A stretch of DNA of 8,981 nt. Source: GCA-003244245 sp038276315. GTDB lineage: Bacteria > Actinomycetota > Actinomycetes > Mycobacteriales > Pseudonocardiaceae. The stretch lies in the NCBI GenBank assembly GCA_038276315.1, contig JBBPZY010000033.1:1-8981 (forward strand), read 5' to 3'. Position numbers and translations under genes: made by a program. Each line of letters opens with the position of its first letter. Position 1 is the stretch's first letter. Under the pieces are notes generated by a model. The model worked only from the letters and a program-made list of their open reading frames with translations, searched no databases and was not told the origin of the DNA. This document shows positions 1 to 5,424 of the stretch, one piece after another.

Positions 1-132
1 GGACTGGCCGACTTCGCCATCGTCCGCTCCTACGTCTCCACCGCCACCAAGTGGGGCATCACCAGCCTCGACGCCTTCGAGCAACTATTCACCACCGGCG
101 CCTGGCTCCCACCAGCCGCCGCACCCTGCTGA
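1..132 (+). CDS. IS66-family transposase, C-terminal fragment (partial)
   Basis: The frame is open from the first base and stops with TGA at 130-132, giving the last 43 residues of a protein that begins left of the window. The fragment reads LADFAIVRSYVSTATKWGI, then LDAFEQLFTTGAWLPP. From memory this resembles the end of actinobacterial IS66-type DDE transposases, where a 'RSYLSTA.KWG..LDAL..LF...WLPP' tail follows the catalytic domain; no search was possible. The DDE residues themselves are outside the window, so activity cannot be judged. The stop codon lies 5 bases before a TTAC that fits the tip of an IS66-type terminal repeat, which supports this being the right end of the IS. An unrelated accessory protein is a less likely alternative. 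Confidence 0.65.
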   Translation, partial: GLADFAIVRSYVSTATKWGITSLDAFEQLFTTGAWLPPAAAPC

Positions 133-140
133 ATAGTTAC
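126..140. mobile_element. Putative right terminal inverted repeat of the IS66-like element
   Basis: The stop codon of the transposase is embedded in a string ending TGAATAGTTAC (130-140). Read outward-in this is GTAACTATTCA, and IS66-type elements typically begin GTAA and end TTAC. The element would end at 140, so base 141 onward would be target DNA. The left end and the 8-bp target duplication expected for IS66 are outside the window and could not be matched. Confidence 0.45.
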
Positions 141-141
141 G

Positions 142-358
142 ATGCGAGACCTGCATACCCTCGGGTCCTATATCCGGCTGGCGGACACGGGAAACGAGCA
201 GGCCGCAATTCAACTGGGTTTCCGGATCGACACACTCAAACGCGGCGACGCAAACGCTCTGTGGAATGCTCGATGAATACATAGGCCACTTCGGAATTGT
301 CGGATCATTCCTGGTTGCGCTCGGTTTTTGTAACCTGCACCGTGGCGTGGTTGAGTGA
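142..358 (+). pseudogene. Small helix-turn-helix regulator (LuxR/sigma-like HTH), frame-broken remnant
   Basis: From ATG 142 the frame reads LGSYIRLADTGNEQAAIQLG followed by FRIDTLKR, the pattern of a LuxR/sigma-region-4 HTH ('LA.G.T..QIA..LGI..DTVK'). It stops at 274-276 after 44 residues. In the +1 frame, from about 257, the reading continues LCGMLDEYIGHFGIVGSFL then VALGFCNLHRGVV, and stops at 356-358. This resembles the last helix and the 'LG....AHAVALGF..GLL' tail of the same HTH family. The two halves therefore seem to be one gene with a frame change and about 10 extra bases between 240 and 257, inside a stretch where CAAACGC occurs twice (237-243 and 251-257). The 5' end abuts the putative IS66 tip, so the gene may also have lost its start. 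The 3' end overlaps the end of the opposing SSB gene. If the second half is coincidence, only a 44-aa ORF (142-276) remains. Confidence 0.4.
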
Positions 359-697
359 GACGGCGACCTCGGTGGCGTGAAGCTCGCAAGCGAAACGCTG
401 ATCGCCGGTGGCGGTTTCCCATTCTCGTTGTCGTAGGACGCCGGTGACCAGCACGCGTGTGCCTGTGGTGAGGGATTCGGCGACGTTGTCGGCTGCGTGG
501 CGCCCGATGTAACAGGGCAACAAGGTTGTCCCGATGTCCACCCAGTGGCCGGTAGCCGGGTCGAAGCGGCGCTCATGGGCCGCCACGGTGAAACTGGCCA
601 CCACACCTGTGGCTGTGAGGCGTAGTTCAGGGTCGGTGACCAGGATGCCCGCGAGGGTGATCTCGGCTAGTCCGGCCGTCGGATCGATCGTGCGCAT
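305..697 (-). CDS. ssb: Single-stranded DNA-binding protein, accessory SSB without acidic tail
   Basis: This 130-aa protein has the bacterial SSB OB-fold layout in order: an N-terminal strand (LAEITLAGILVTDPELRLTA), VVASFTVAAHERRFDPATG.WVD, a central segment ending LLPCYIGRHAADNVAESL, then GTRVLVTGVLRQREWET and a final strand ending ATVQVTK. In this family the OB fold wraps single-stranded DNA during replication or transfer. Chromosomal SSBs carry a long flexible linker and an acidic ...DDDxPF tip that recruits partner proteins. This protein stops shortly after the fold (…KTERNQE), so it probably binds DNA but lacks the usual docking tail. Such short SSBs are common on actinobacterial plasmids and integrative elements. 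The start ATG (697) overlaps by one base the TGA of the 85-aa gene upstream (TGATG), indicating translational coupling. It is the last gene of a four-gene minus-strand operon. Confidence 0.88.
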   Translation of the reverse strand: MRTIDPTAGLAEITLAGILVTDPELRLTATGVVASFTVAAHERRFDPATGHWVDIGTTLLPCYIGRHAADNVAESLTTGTRVLVTGVLRQREWETATGDQRFACELHATEVAVSLNHATVQVTKTERNQE

Positions 698-954
698 CAG
701 CTTCCCTCCGGGGCCGTGTCGAGTACGCGTAGCAGGCGAGGTGGCACGCTGATCACGTGGCCTTCGCCGTGGAAGCGCACGTACACCAGGTCAGGGCCTC
801 TGCCGACGACCTCGCCTTGCTGGTGCAGCCGGGAGAACAGCGTCCCTGGCTCGGGGTGTTCGGCGACCTGTTCAATCCAGCAAAAGAGGGAGATGTGGGT
901 GCCCTCGGCGTCGCGCCACCGGTCCTGTGTCGGTCGCGGTGGGTCAGCGGGCAT
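697..954 (-). CDS. Hypothetical 85-aa protein, SSB-operon member
   Basis: I do not recognise a named family. The 85-residue protein is soluble, with no signal or membrane segment. It begins MPADPPRPTQDRWRDAEGTH, and its second half reads LFSRLHQQGEVVGRGPDLVY, then VRFHGEGHVISVPPRLLRVL. This alternation of short strands suggests a small beta-barrel such as an SH3-like or KOW-like fold, which is inference only. The frame is open upstream to 1029, but ATG 954 is preceded by a strong GGAGG (961-965) with a 6-base spacer, whereas the upstream stretch is Arg/Pro-rich and looks non-coding. Its stop overlaps the SSB start by one base, so the two are probably translated together and may act together. 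A 93-bp gap separates it from the preceding 97-aa gene. Confidence 0.75.
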   Translation of the reverse strand: MPADPPRPTQDRWRDAEGTHISLFCWIEQVAEHPEPGTLFSRLHQQGEVVGRGPDLVYVRFHGEGHVISVPPRLLRVLDTAPEGS

Positions 955-960
955 GGTTCG

Positions 961-965
961 CCTCC
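961..965 (-). promoter_or_regulatory. Ribosome binding site fixing the start of the 85-aa protein
   Basis: CCTCC on the + strand is GGAGG on the coding strand, six bases before ATG 954. It decides between this start and the upstream in-frame start at 1029. Confidence 0.75.
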
Positions 966-1047
966 GATGCGGTGTGGATGTTGGGACCGGCTGGCCGCCG
1001 GGAGCCGAGCGTCGGGGCCGCTCTCTCAACCGACAGCCAGCCGGGGT

Positions 1048-1341
1048 TCAGGGGTTCCAGTCGCACACCACGGTGCGCAGCACGCACACCGCGTCCCCGT
1101 CCACCCGTTGGGTGACCAGCGGACCATCGGGAATGATCAGGGATGATGTGCGGGCGCGGGTGGCGGTGCAGGACTGGCTGAACCCGGCAAGGTAGATGGT
1201 GTCGCGCCATTCGGGGGTTTCCCGCACGCCCCACAGCGGTCCGTCCGGGCCGGGTGCGACCCGCTGGAAGTGGAACCCGCCGCGTTTGGCGGCATCGAGC
1301 AGCCGCTTCGCGGCGGCCAGATCCGGGCCCTGCGCGGTCAT
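1048..1341 (-). CDS. Hypothetical 97-aa protein, SSB-operon member
   Basis: No family is recognised. From ATG 1341 the protein starts MTAQGPDLAAAKRLLDAAKR, predicted to be an amphipathic helix. A strand-rich section follows with GFHFQRVAPGPDGPLWGVRE and TPEWRDTIYLAGFSQSCTAT, and the protein ends VCVLRTVVCDWNP. There is no signal peptide or membrane segment. The frame also allows GTG at 1362, but ATG 1341 overlaps the stop of the upstream gene in the classic ATGA arrangement (4 bp), which is the preferred reading; no strong Shine-Dalgarno is seen for either start, as expected for coupled translation. The position between the zinc-ribbon-like gene and the 85-aa gene makes it a member of the SSB operon of the presumed mobile element. 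Confidence 0.7.
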   Translation of the reverse strand: MTAQGPDLAAAKRLLDAAKRGGFHFQRVAPGPDGPLWGVRETPEWRDTIYLAGFSQSCTATRARTSSLIIPDGPLVTQRVDGDAVCVLRTVVCDWNP

Positions 1342-1607
1342 CGCCGCCGCCACATCGCGCACCTCGGGCAGTGCCGTTGCACCGGTGTGGCCAGACTCGC
1401 TGACAACACCCGGGCACCGCAGATCGCTCGATAGCGACCACCCGCGCGGCGACCCTCCGCCATCGCCTCGTCCGTCACGTGATGCGTGACGTTGGTGTAG
1501 CCGTCTGTCATCTCGATCGCCATCGGCGCGGGCAGTGCGCTAGCCGCCGGTGCAGCCTGTCGCCGCGAACCCTGCAGCGGCGCGACACGGCGATGCCTGC
1601 CAGCCAT
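1338..1607 (-). CDS. Small Cys/His-rich protein, probable zinc-ribbon, first gene of the SSB operon
   Basis: The 89-aa protein has a basic, low-complexity N-terminus (MAGRHRRVAPLQGSRRQAAP) followed by TDGYTNVTHHVTDEAMAEGR and a short core YRAICGARVLSASLATPVQR leading into HCPRC. One Cys after the RYRAICG turn, the CxxC of HCPRC and the preceding His pair could form a zinc site; this arrangement recurs in small actinobacterial hypothetical proteins, as far as I recall. The start ATG 1607 is chosen because GGGAGGGG (1610-1617) lies directly before it; the frame continues open to 1667 without better support. Its TGA overlaps the ATG of the next gene. It is promoter-proximal, facing the divergent region with the palindrome at 1721-1732. 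Function is unknown; a DNA-binding or adapter role is speculation. Confidence 0.7.
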   Translation of the reverse strand: MAGRHRRVAPLQGSRRQAAPAASALPAPMAIEMTDGYTNVTHHVTDEAMAEGRRAGGRYRAICGARVLSASLATPVQRHCPRCAMWRRR

Positions 1608-1780
1608 GACCCCTCCCTGGCCTCGTGGTGGGTGGTCGCGGCGTAGCCGCAGTGCCAACCGCACCAACGCTCACTGATGTCTTGATGGCTACATCGTCTC
1701 GTTCGTATGCGAGGGTAATGTGTAGCGCTACAAGTTACAAGGCAAGAAGGGGTGATCTACTTTGAGGCTACGATCACGAC
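1608..1780. promoter_or_regulatory. Divergent control region between SSB operon and XRE/DUF397 pair
   Basis: This 173-bp gene-free stretch is visibly richer in A/T than its neighbours from about 1680 to 1770. It must carry the promoters for the minus-strand operon (start 1607) and the + strand regulator (start 1781). It holds the palindrome listed separately. Possible promoter hexamers are weak and I do not assign them. Only a poor GAGG (1764-1767) precedes the regulator start. Confidence 0.6.
1721..1732. promoter_or_regulatory. Perfect 12-bp palindrome, candidate operator
   Basis: TGTAGCGCTACA is its own reverse complement. After two unmatched bases on each side the symmetry resumes with TAA (1716-1718) and TTA (1735-1737), giving a 22-bp interrupted dyad. 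It lies 49 bases before the XRE regulator start and about 114 bases from the SSB operon start, well placed for an autoregulatory operator. Assignment to the XRE protein is inference. Confidence 0.55.
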
Positions 1781-2629
1781 ATGCCACCGTTGGGCCCGAC
1801 CATGCGACGTAGGCAACTCGGTGCCGAGCTCCGTCGGCTGCGCAACAGCGCTGGCATCACGATGGAGCACGCCGCAGCGGTCCTCGACTGCGCGCGCTCC
1901 CGGATCGGGCACATCGAGAACGGGCGCAACTCTATCCGCAAGCCCGAACTGAAGGTGATCCTCGACCTCTACGGCGCCAGCGACGAGGAACACGAGGGCC
2001 TCGAAGAGCTACGCCAAGAGGCCAGCAAGCGGGGGTGGTCGTCCACCTACCGGCTGCCGTCCTGGCTCAAGCGCTACGTCGAGCTGGAAACCGACGCCGT
2101 CACCATGCGCAGCTTTGAGGGCGAACTGATCCCCGGTCTGCTGCAAACCGAACAGTACGCACGACTGGTCCATCTGGTGGCAGGTAATCTGATCAAACCC
2201 GCCGACCTCGACAGGCTGGTGGCGGCCCGGATGCGCCGACAGTCCCGACTGACCGACGAAACGCCGCTGGAGCTGTCCACCGTGGTCTCCGAAGCGGCGT
2301 TTCATCGCGCCCTTGGCGACGCGGAGATCGGCCCGGAACAGTTGGCCCATGTCATCGAGGCGGCGCGACGACCCAATGTCACGCTGCATGTGCTGCCGTA
2401 CGTGGCCGGGCTGCACTCCAGCATGGCGGGCTCCTTCGCGGTGCTGACCTTCGATCCCGGCGTGGCCCCGCCCTTTGGTTACCAGGAGCACGCCATCGGT
2501 GGGCATGTCGTGGACGACCGCGACGCCGTCAGCCAATTGGTGGGTCTATGGGAACTGCTCCGCAGCCAGGCTCTTTCTCCCGACGAGAGTCTGCGCTGGC
2601 TGGCAGAGCTGTCTCAAGTAAAAAGATGA
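1781..2629 (+). CDS. XRE-family HTH regulator with DUF5753 domain (Scr1/WhiJ-type)
   Basis: The 282-aa protein has an N-terminal Cro/C1 helix-turn-helix at about residues 14-67 (LGAELRRLRNSAGITMEHAA, then SRIGHIENGRN) and a C-terminal DUF5753 domain at about 95-275. The latter carries the family signatures FEGELIPGLLQTEQYA, RMRRQSRL and LHVLPYVAGLHSSMAGSF. Proteins of this build are numerous in filamentous actinomycetes, control development or antibiotic genes, and are annotated as antitoxin-like regulators when paired with a small DUF397 protein, as here 13 bp downstream. Length and start (MPPLGPTMRRRQLGAELRRL) match the family; ATG 1802 is an alternative. Translation initiation looks weak, with no good Shine-Dalgarno. 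The palindrome upstream suggests autoregulation. In the context of the serine recombinase it probably sets regulatory state for the element. Confidence 0.93.
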   Translation: MPPLGPTMRRRQLGAELRRLRNSAGITMEHAAAVLDCARSRIGHIENGRNSIRKPELKVILDLYGASDEEHEGLEELRQEASKRGWSSTYRLPSWLKRYVELETDAVTMRSFEGELIPGLLQTEQYARLVHLVAGNLIKPADLDRLVAARMRRQSRLTDETPLELSTVVSEAAFHRALGDAEIGPEQLAHVIEAARRPNVTLHVLPYVAGLHSSMAGSFAVLTFDPGVAPPFGYQEHAIGGHVVDDRDAVSQLVGLWELLRSQALSPDESLRWLAELSQVKR

Positions 2630-2642
2630 GAGTGAGGATCTA

Positions 2643-2840
2643 ATGCGTGATCTAGATCATGTGCAGTGGCGGAAGTCAAGTCGAAGCGGCGCCGGCAACG
2701 CCTGCGTTGAGGTCGCCGCGCTAGCCGACGGCGGCCGGGCCATCCGAGACAGCAAAGACCGATCCGGCCCGGTCCTAAGACTCAATCCGCCTGCGTGGAC
2801 CGCGTTCGCCGCCTGGATAAGTGTTGACGAGTTCGACTGA
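2643..2840 (+). CDS. DUF397 domain protein, partner of the XRE regulator
   Basis: The 65-aa protein shows the full DUF397 pattern: W-R-K-S-S-R-S near the start (VQWRKSSRSGAGNACVEVA), the IRDSKD motif in the middle, and a terminal W..F..W (PAWTAFAAWI) followed by an acidic end. Proteins of this family sit directly after DUF5753 regulators; in Streptomyces the pairs have been described as toxin/antitoxin-like or as small modulators of the regulator, and the biochemical role is not settled. GAGGA (2634-2638) precedes ATG 2643 by four bases. The gap to the regulator's stop is 13 bp, so the two form an operon. Nothing is truncated. Confidence 0.92.
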   Translation: MRDLDHVQWRKSSRSGAGNACVEVAALADGGRAIRDSKDRSGPVLRLNPPAWTAFAAWISVDEFD

Positions 2841-2871
2841 ATTAACCGTGTGGCGATTCGCAATCAGCACC

Positions 2872-2891
2872 CCCCCGCCGACGGCCGGGGG
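2872..2891. terminator. GC-rich hairpin between convergent genes, possible bidirectional terminator
   Basis: CCCCCG (2872-2877) pairs with CGGGGG (2886-2891), with a further short CC/GG pairing inside. It lies between the end of the DUF397 gene (2840) and the end of the convergent recombinase gene (2936). There is no T-run, so termination is inferred from position and stem strength only. Confidence 0.35.
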
Positions 2892-2935
2892 CCAGGAAAC
2901 ACCAGTCCCGTCCGGGCCACGGGGATCTTCCGATC

Positions 2936-4444
2936 TCATCCGCGCCACCACTGGGTGCGCTCGTGGGCTGGGGTGCGCTGCCGTCCGCGCTGAGGGGAGG
3001 GGTTCAGGCGTAGTTGGCCGATCAGCTCGGGGGTGAGCAGGAGTCGGGCGATCTCGCGGCGGGTACTCATCGGTGTGGTGGTCCAGCGCTGCGCGACGTC
3101 GGCGCCGGGTTCGATCAGGCCGCGCAACGCGCTGGGGGTGCTCAGCTCACGCTCGCGGGTTTCCAGGGTGGTGATCTCGCGAAGGAGGGTCGGTTCGGTC
3201 CGGATGAGGGTGGCGACGCTGACCGTTCTGGCCGCGACCGCGTCGGCGAGTTGCTCGTGCCGGGCCCGCGCGGCGGCGAGCTGATCCCGGACCTCGGACA
3301 GTTCGCGGTCACCGTCGTGTTCGCCCGCGCGCAGAGCGTCGATCACGTCGGGTTGCGCGAGGTAGTCGAGCATGACCTGTTCGGCGAGGGTGTCGAGGTC
3401 GGCTTGGGTGATCCGCACACACCCCTTCTTGCGGCACAGGTATATCGGGTTGGCGCCATCGCGGTAGCCGACGTTGAGCGTTCCCTCACACACCCCGCAC
3501 CGCCCGATGAGCGACAGCAGGTGCTTGGCCCGACCGGGCCGGGTGGTCTTGCGCTCCGGTGCCCGCAGCAGCCGCTGCACCGCAAACCACTCGCCCCGGC
3601 TGACCAACCCCGGCCACTGCCCCTCATACAAGCCCTCCAGATCCACCATCCGATCCCCGCCACGACCGCCGGGGGCGTGCGAGCGCAGACCCGCATACAC
3701 CGGCTTGATCGCCAGCGAGCGCAGATGCTGCCCGGTCCACGCCACACCAGAGCGAGTCCGGATCCCTCGCTGGTGGAAATCCCGGGCGATCCCCTTGAGG
3801 CTGTGCCCCTGGATCAACCGCCGGTACAGCTCGGCGACCACCTCTGCCTCGCCCACCTGAGGTTCCTGGGCGAGGAAGACCCGCGTCTGGGGATGAAAGA
3901 TCCGCCGGTACCCGTACGGGATCGGCCCGTGCGGGCGACCCGCCACCGCGTTGGCCGCCGCCGCCCGCCGGCCCCGAGTGGACATCTTGGCCGACTCGTA
4001 CTCGCTGTCCACCGCGTCTTCCAGCAGCGAGCGGCGGTCCCGACCATTACCCGGCTCATAACACCGGCCGTGCGTGGTCACGAAGATCGACACCGAGCGC
4101 TGCTCACACAACTCCAGCAACCGCACCCACTCACCGACCCGGCGACTGCCCCGGCTGCTCTCCCAGATCATCAACACCTGCGCGCCGAACCGGTCGGCTT
4201 CCAGATCAGCGATCAGCGCATCGAACCCACCCCGCACCTTGCGGGAAAACCGCGACGCGCTGACCGACGCATCCCGATAAGAACCCTCGACCAGGCTCCA
4301 GCCCTGCTCACCAGCCACCCGGACATGATCGGCGTGCTGCTCCTCCAACGACCGAGCCCGCCCCGACCGATCCAGACTCACCCGCAAGTAGTCCCGGGCA
4401 CTCTTGTCCCGTTTACCCTGCTCACCACCACTCAAGGCCACCAT
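2936..4444 (-). CDS. Large serine recombinase (integrase/resolvase family)
   Basis: This 502-aa protein has all domains of a large serine integrase. The N-terminal resolvase domain (about 17-155) has YLRVS with presumed catalytic Ser23, followed by SLEEQ, and the later MIWESSRGSRRVGEWVRLL. The 'recombinase' domain (about 168-285) opens with GRPHGPIPYGYRR. A zinc ribbon has C316, C319, C337 and C342. A coiled coil at about 376-437 is followed by a basic tail. Such enzymes join attP and attB by a serine-phosphodiester double-strand break and rotation, integrating phages and mobile elements; excision usually needs a small directionality factor, not obvious here. The reading frame is intact, so the protein is probably functional. 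The start ATG 4444 lacks a well-spaced Shine-Dalgarno; the core begins only at residue 17, so a later start is possible. The 3' end faces the DUF397 gene. It is the best evidence that 305-4444 belongs to an integrated element. Confidence 0.93.
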   Translation of the reverse strand: MVALSGGEQGKRDKSARDYLRVSLDRSGRARSLEEQHADHVRVAGEQGWSLVEGSYRDASVSASRFSRKVRGGFDALIADLEADRFGAQVLMIWESSRGSRRVGEWVRLLELCEQRSVSIFVTTHGRCYEPGNGRDRRSLLEDAVDSEYESAKMSTRGRRAAAANAVAGRPHGPIPYGYRRIFHPQTRVFLAQEPQVGEAEVVAELYRRLIQGHSLKGIARDFHQRGIRTRSGVAWTGQHLRSLAIKPVYAGLRSHAPGGRGGDRMVDLEGLYEGQWPGLVSRGEWFAVQRLLRAPERKTTRPGRAKHLLSLIGRCGVCEGTLNVGYRDGANPIYLCRKKGCVRITQADLDTLAEQVMLDYLAQPDVIDALRAGEHDGDRELSEVRDQLAAARARHEQLADAVAARTVSVATLIRTEPTLLREITTLETRERELSTPSALRGLIEPGADVAQRWTTTPMSTRREIARLLLTPELIGQLRLNPSPQRGRQRTPAHERTQWWRG

Positions 4445-4471
4445 GCCACGAAGGGTACCTCTAACAAGGTG

Positions 4472-4684
4472 TCACCGGAGTGGAACAGCTCTGCTGTTGA
4501 GTTCGGGAACAGCAGGGCATCCGACATGCTTCGGCTCGACGGTGGTCCGTTGGACAGCCTCGACTAGGGCGTGGTCCGCCAGCGCGCCGACCCGAGCGCC
4601 TCGATCAATCCCCCGAAGGATCACGTCGCGCAACTTCGTTTCGAGCGCGGTGAAGAAGCCGATCGACTTGCCAGGGTCCGGCAC
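4472..4684 (-). CDS. Uncertain 70-aa ORF, possible truncated gene at an element boundary
   Basis: No family is recognised. From GTG 4684 the frame reads VPDPGKSIGFFTALETKLRD and ILRGIDRGARVGALADHALV, then loses coding character after about 4570 (…PELNSRAVPLR) and stops at 4472-4474. It is open upstream to a stop at 4721-4723 without a better start, and no Shine-Dalgarno precedes GTG 4684. Base composition at third codon positions is high-GC for the first forty codons. One reading is a remnant of a host gene cut by integration next to the recombinase; another is a chance ORF. Confidence 0.25.
   Translation of the reverse strand: MPDPGKSIGFFTALETKLRDVILRGIDRGARVGALADHALVEAVQRTTVEPKHVGCPAVPELNSRAVPLR
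4484..4498. repeat. Short inverted repeat 5' of the recombinase, candidate att-core region
   Basis: AACAGC (4484-4489) and GCTGTT (4493-4498) form a perfect 6-bp inverted repeat around TCT, 40 bases before the recombinase start. GAACAGC recurs in direct orientation at 4483-4489 and 4507-4513. In several serine-integrase phages the attachment site lies directly upstream of the integrase gene, which is the position here. Designation as att is inference; the second junction is not in the window. Confidence 0.25.
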
Positions 4685-4720
4685 CGGAAGTTGGACACCA
4701 GTCGTGTCGAAAGACCCGGT

Positions 4721-5251
4721 TCAGCCTTGGGGCGGGTCCCAGTGCGTTGACACCTTGCGCATCGTGCCGTCGCAGGCACACGGTTCGGTGTTCACCGTCC
4801 GCGACTTCGCCTCGCGTGCGGGCAATGCCGCTGACGGTGGTGGGGACGCCGGCCGGGGATCCTGAACCGGTACGAGTGACGCCGGAGGGTCAGCCGCCGG
4901 GACGGGCTGTTGCTGCACCGGCATCTGCACTTGGCGATAGTGGATTACGGGTTGGGAAGGCGCCGCAGCAGGCGCAGGGGCAGCGATATCGTGATGCACC
5001 GGAGCGGCAGGCGCTGGTTCAGCAGGCGCAGGTACAGCAGGCGCCGGCATAGCGGGCGCTGGGGCGGCGATATCCGGAGGCGCCGGAGCGGCATGGGCCG
5101 GGGCAGCCGCATCCTGAGGCACCGAGACAGATTGACCAATCGGCGGAGTGGGAAGCTGAGCGGTGAACACCCCAGTGGACACACCCGCCAACACCAGGAC
5201 AAGCGCGGCGCTCGCCACCAAGGCGATCACGGCGCTACGCAGACTGAGCAT
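4721..5251 (-). CDS. Ala/Pro-rich exported or membrane-anchored protein
   Basis: The 176-aa protein starts MLSLRSAVIALVASAALVLV with a hydrophobic segment to about residue 25, typical of a signal peptide or single N-terminal membrane anchor. The rest to about residue 130 is a low-complexity Ala/Pro chain (repeats such as PAPAMPAPAVPAPAEPAPA, with DIAAPAPA occurring twice) and then VIHYRQVQMPVQQQPVP. The C-terminus is different: it contains a CAC pair and the sequence TMRKVSTHWDPPQG. Ala/Pro chains are common wall-spanning linkers in actinomycete envelope proteins; no enzymatic domain is visible. The frame is open to a GTG at 5287, but that codon lies inside an inverted repeat (5280-5300), whereas ATG 5251 directly precedes the hydrophobic segment; GAGGG lies 11 bases before ATG 5251. 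It is divergent from the serine hydrolase gene, so the two may serve the same envelope function. Confidence 0.65.
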   Translation of the reverse strand: MLSLRSAVIALVASAALVLVLAGVSTGVFTAQLPTPPIGQSVSVPQDAAAPAHAAPAPPDIAAPAPAMPAPAVPAPAEPAPAAPVHHDIAAPAPAAAPSQPVIHYRQVQMPVQQQPVPAADPPASLVPVQDPRPASPPPSAALPAREAKSRTVNTEPCACDGTMRKVSTHWDPPQG

Positions 5252-5279
5252 GGCCCCCCAACCCTCGCTACTGAATGTA

Positions 5280-5300
5280 CTTCTCACTAAGCGTGAGAAG
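5280..5300. promoter_or_regulatory. Inverted repeat with 8-bp arms, candidate operator or 5'-UTR hairpin
   Basis: CTTCTCAC (5280-5287) and GTGAGAAG (5293-5300) are perfect complements with a 5-base spacer TAAGC. The dyad ends 29 bases upstream of the envelope-protein ATG 5251. It could be a regulator site or, if transcribed, a stem-loop near the ribosome binding site. Confidence 0.5.
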
Positions 5301-5361
5301 ACCCCGTTGTGTTAGCCGACATCGCCGGGTCACCTGTTCGGGTTGAGCAGGCTCGGTCGAT

Positions 5362-5378
5362 CCCAACCGCCGGTTGGG
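5362..5378. promoter_or_regulatory. 17-bp inverted repeat upstream of the serine hydrolase, candidate operator
   Basis: CCCAACCG (5362-5369) and CGGTTGGG (5371-5378) are perfectly complementary around a single C. The one-base spacer makes an RNA hairpin strained and a dimeric protein site more natural. It lies 22-46 bases before the possible hydrolase starts, where a repressor would block transcription. Confidence 0.5.
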
Positions 5379-5424
5379 GTAACGTCCCGCCATCACGAAC
5401 CTGCAACGCCGTCTTCGTCTCCCA

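Larger units (their letters stand above)
5252..5424. promoter_or_regulatory. Divergent intergenic region between envelope protein and serine hydrolase
   Basis: The stretch holds two unrelated inverted repeats. One lies close to the minus-strand gene (5280-5300) and one close to the + strand gene (5362-5378). No convincing sigma-70-type hexamer pair was found for either direction. Confidence 0.5.

Noticed and set aside
85..606. 173-codon minus-strand frame overlapping the SSB gene
   Set aside because: It is out of frame with the clear OB-fold protein and extends over the IS66 end; composition is that of a shadow frame.
944..1441. 165-codon minus-strand frame across the SSB operon
   Set aside because: It is in a different frame from the two coupled small genes, Arg/Gly/Pro-rich, and would break the overlapping start-stop arrangement.
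2009..2536. 175-codon minus-strand frame inside the XRE regulator
   Set aside because: It is a shadow of a strongly supported gene, with no family signature.
3014..4567. 517-codon open frame on the + strand
   Set aside because: It lies antisense to the well-supported serine recombinase, has Pro/Arg-rich sequence without domain features, and is a usual by-product of high-GC coding on the other strand.
4957..5150. Repeated GGCGC-rich units considered as a tandem DNA repeat or CRISPR-like array
   Set aside because: The units are irregular and in frame with the Ala/Pro chain of the envelope protein, so they reflect protein low complexity.
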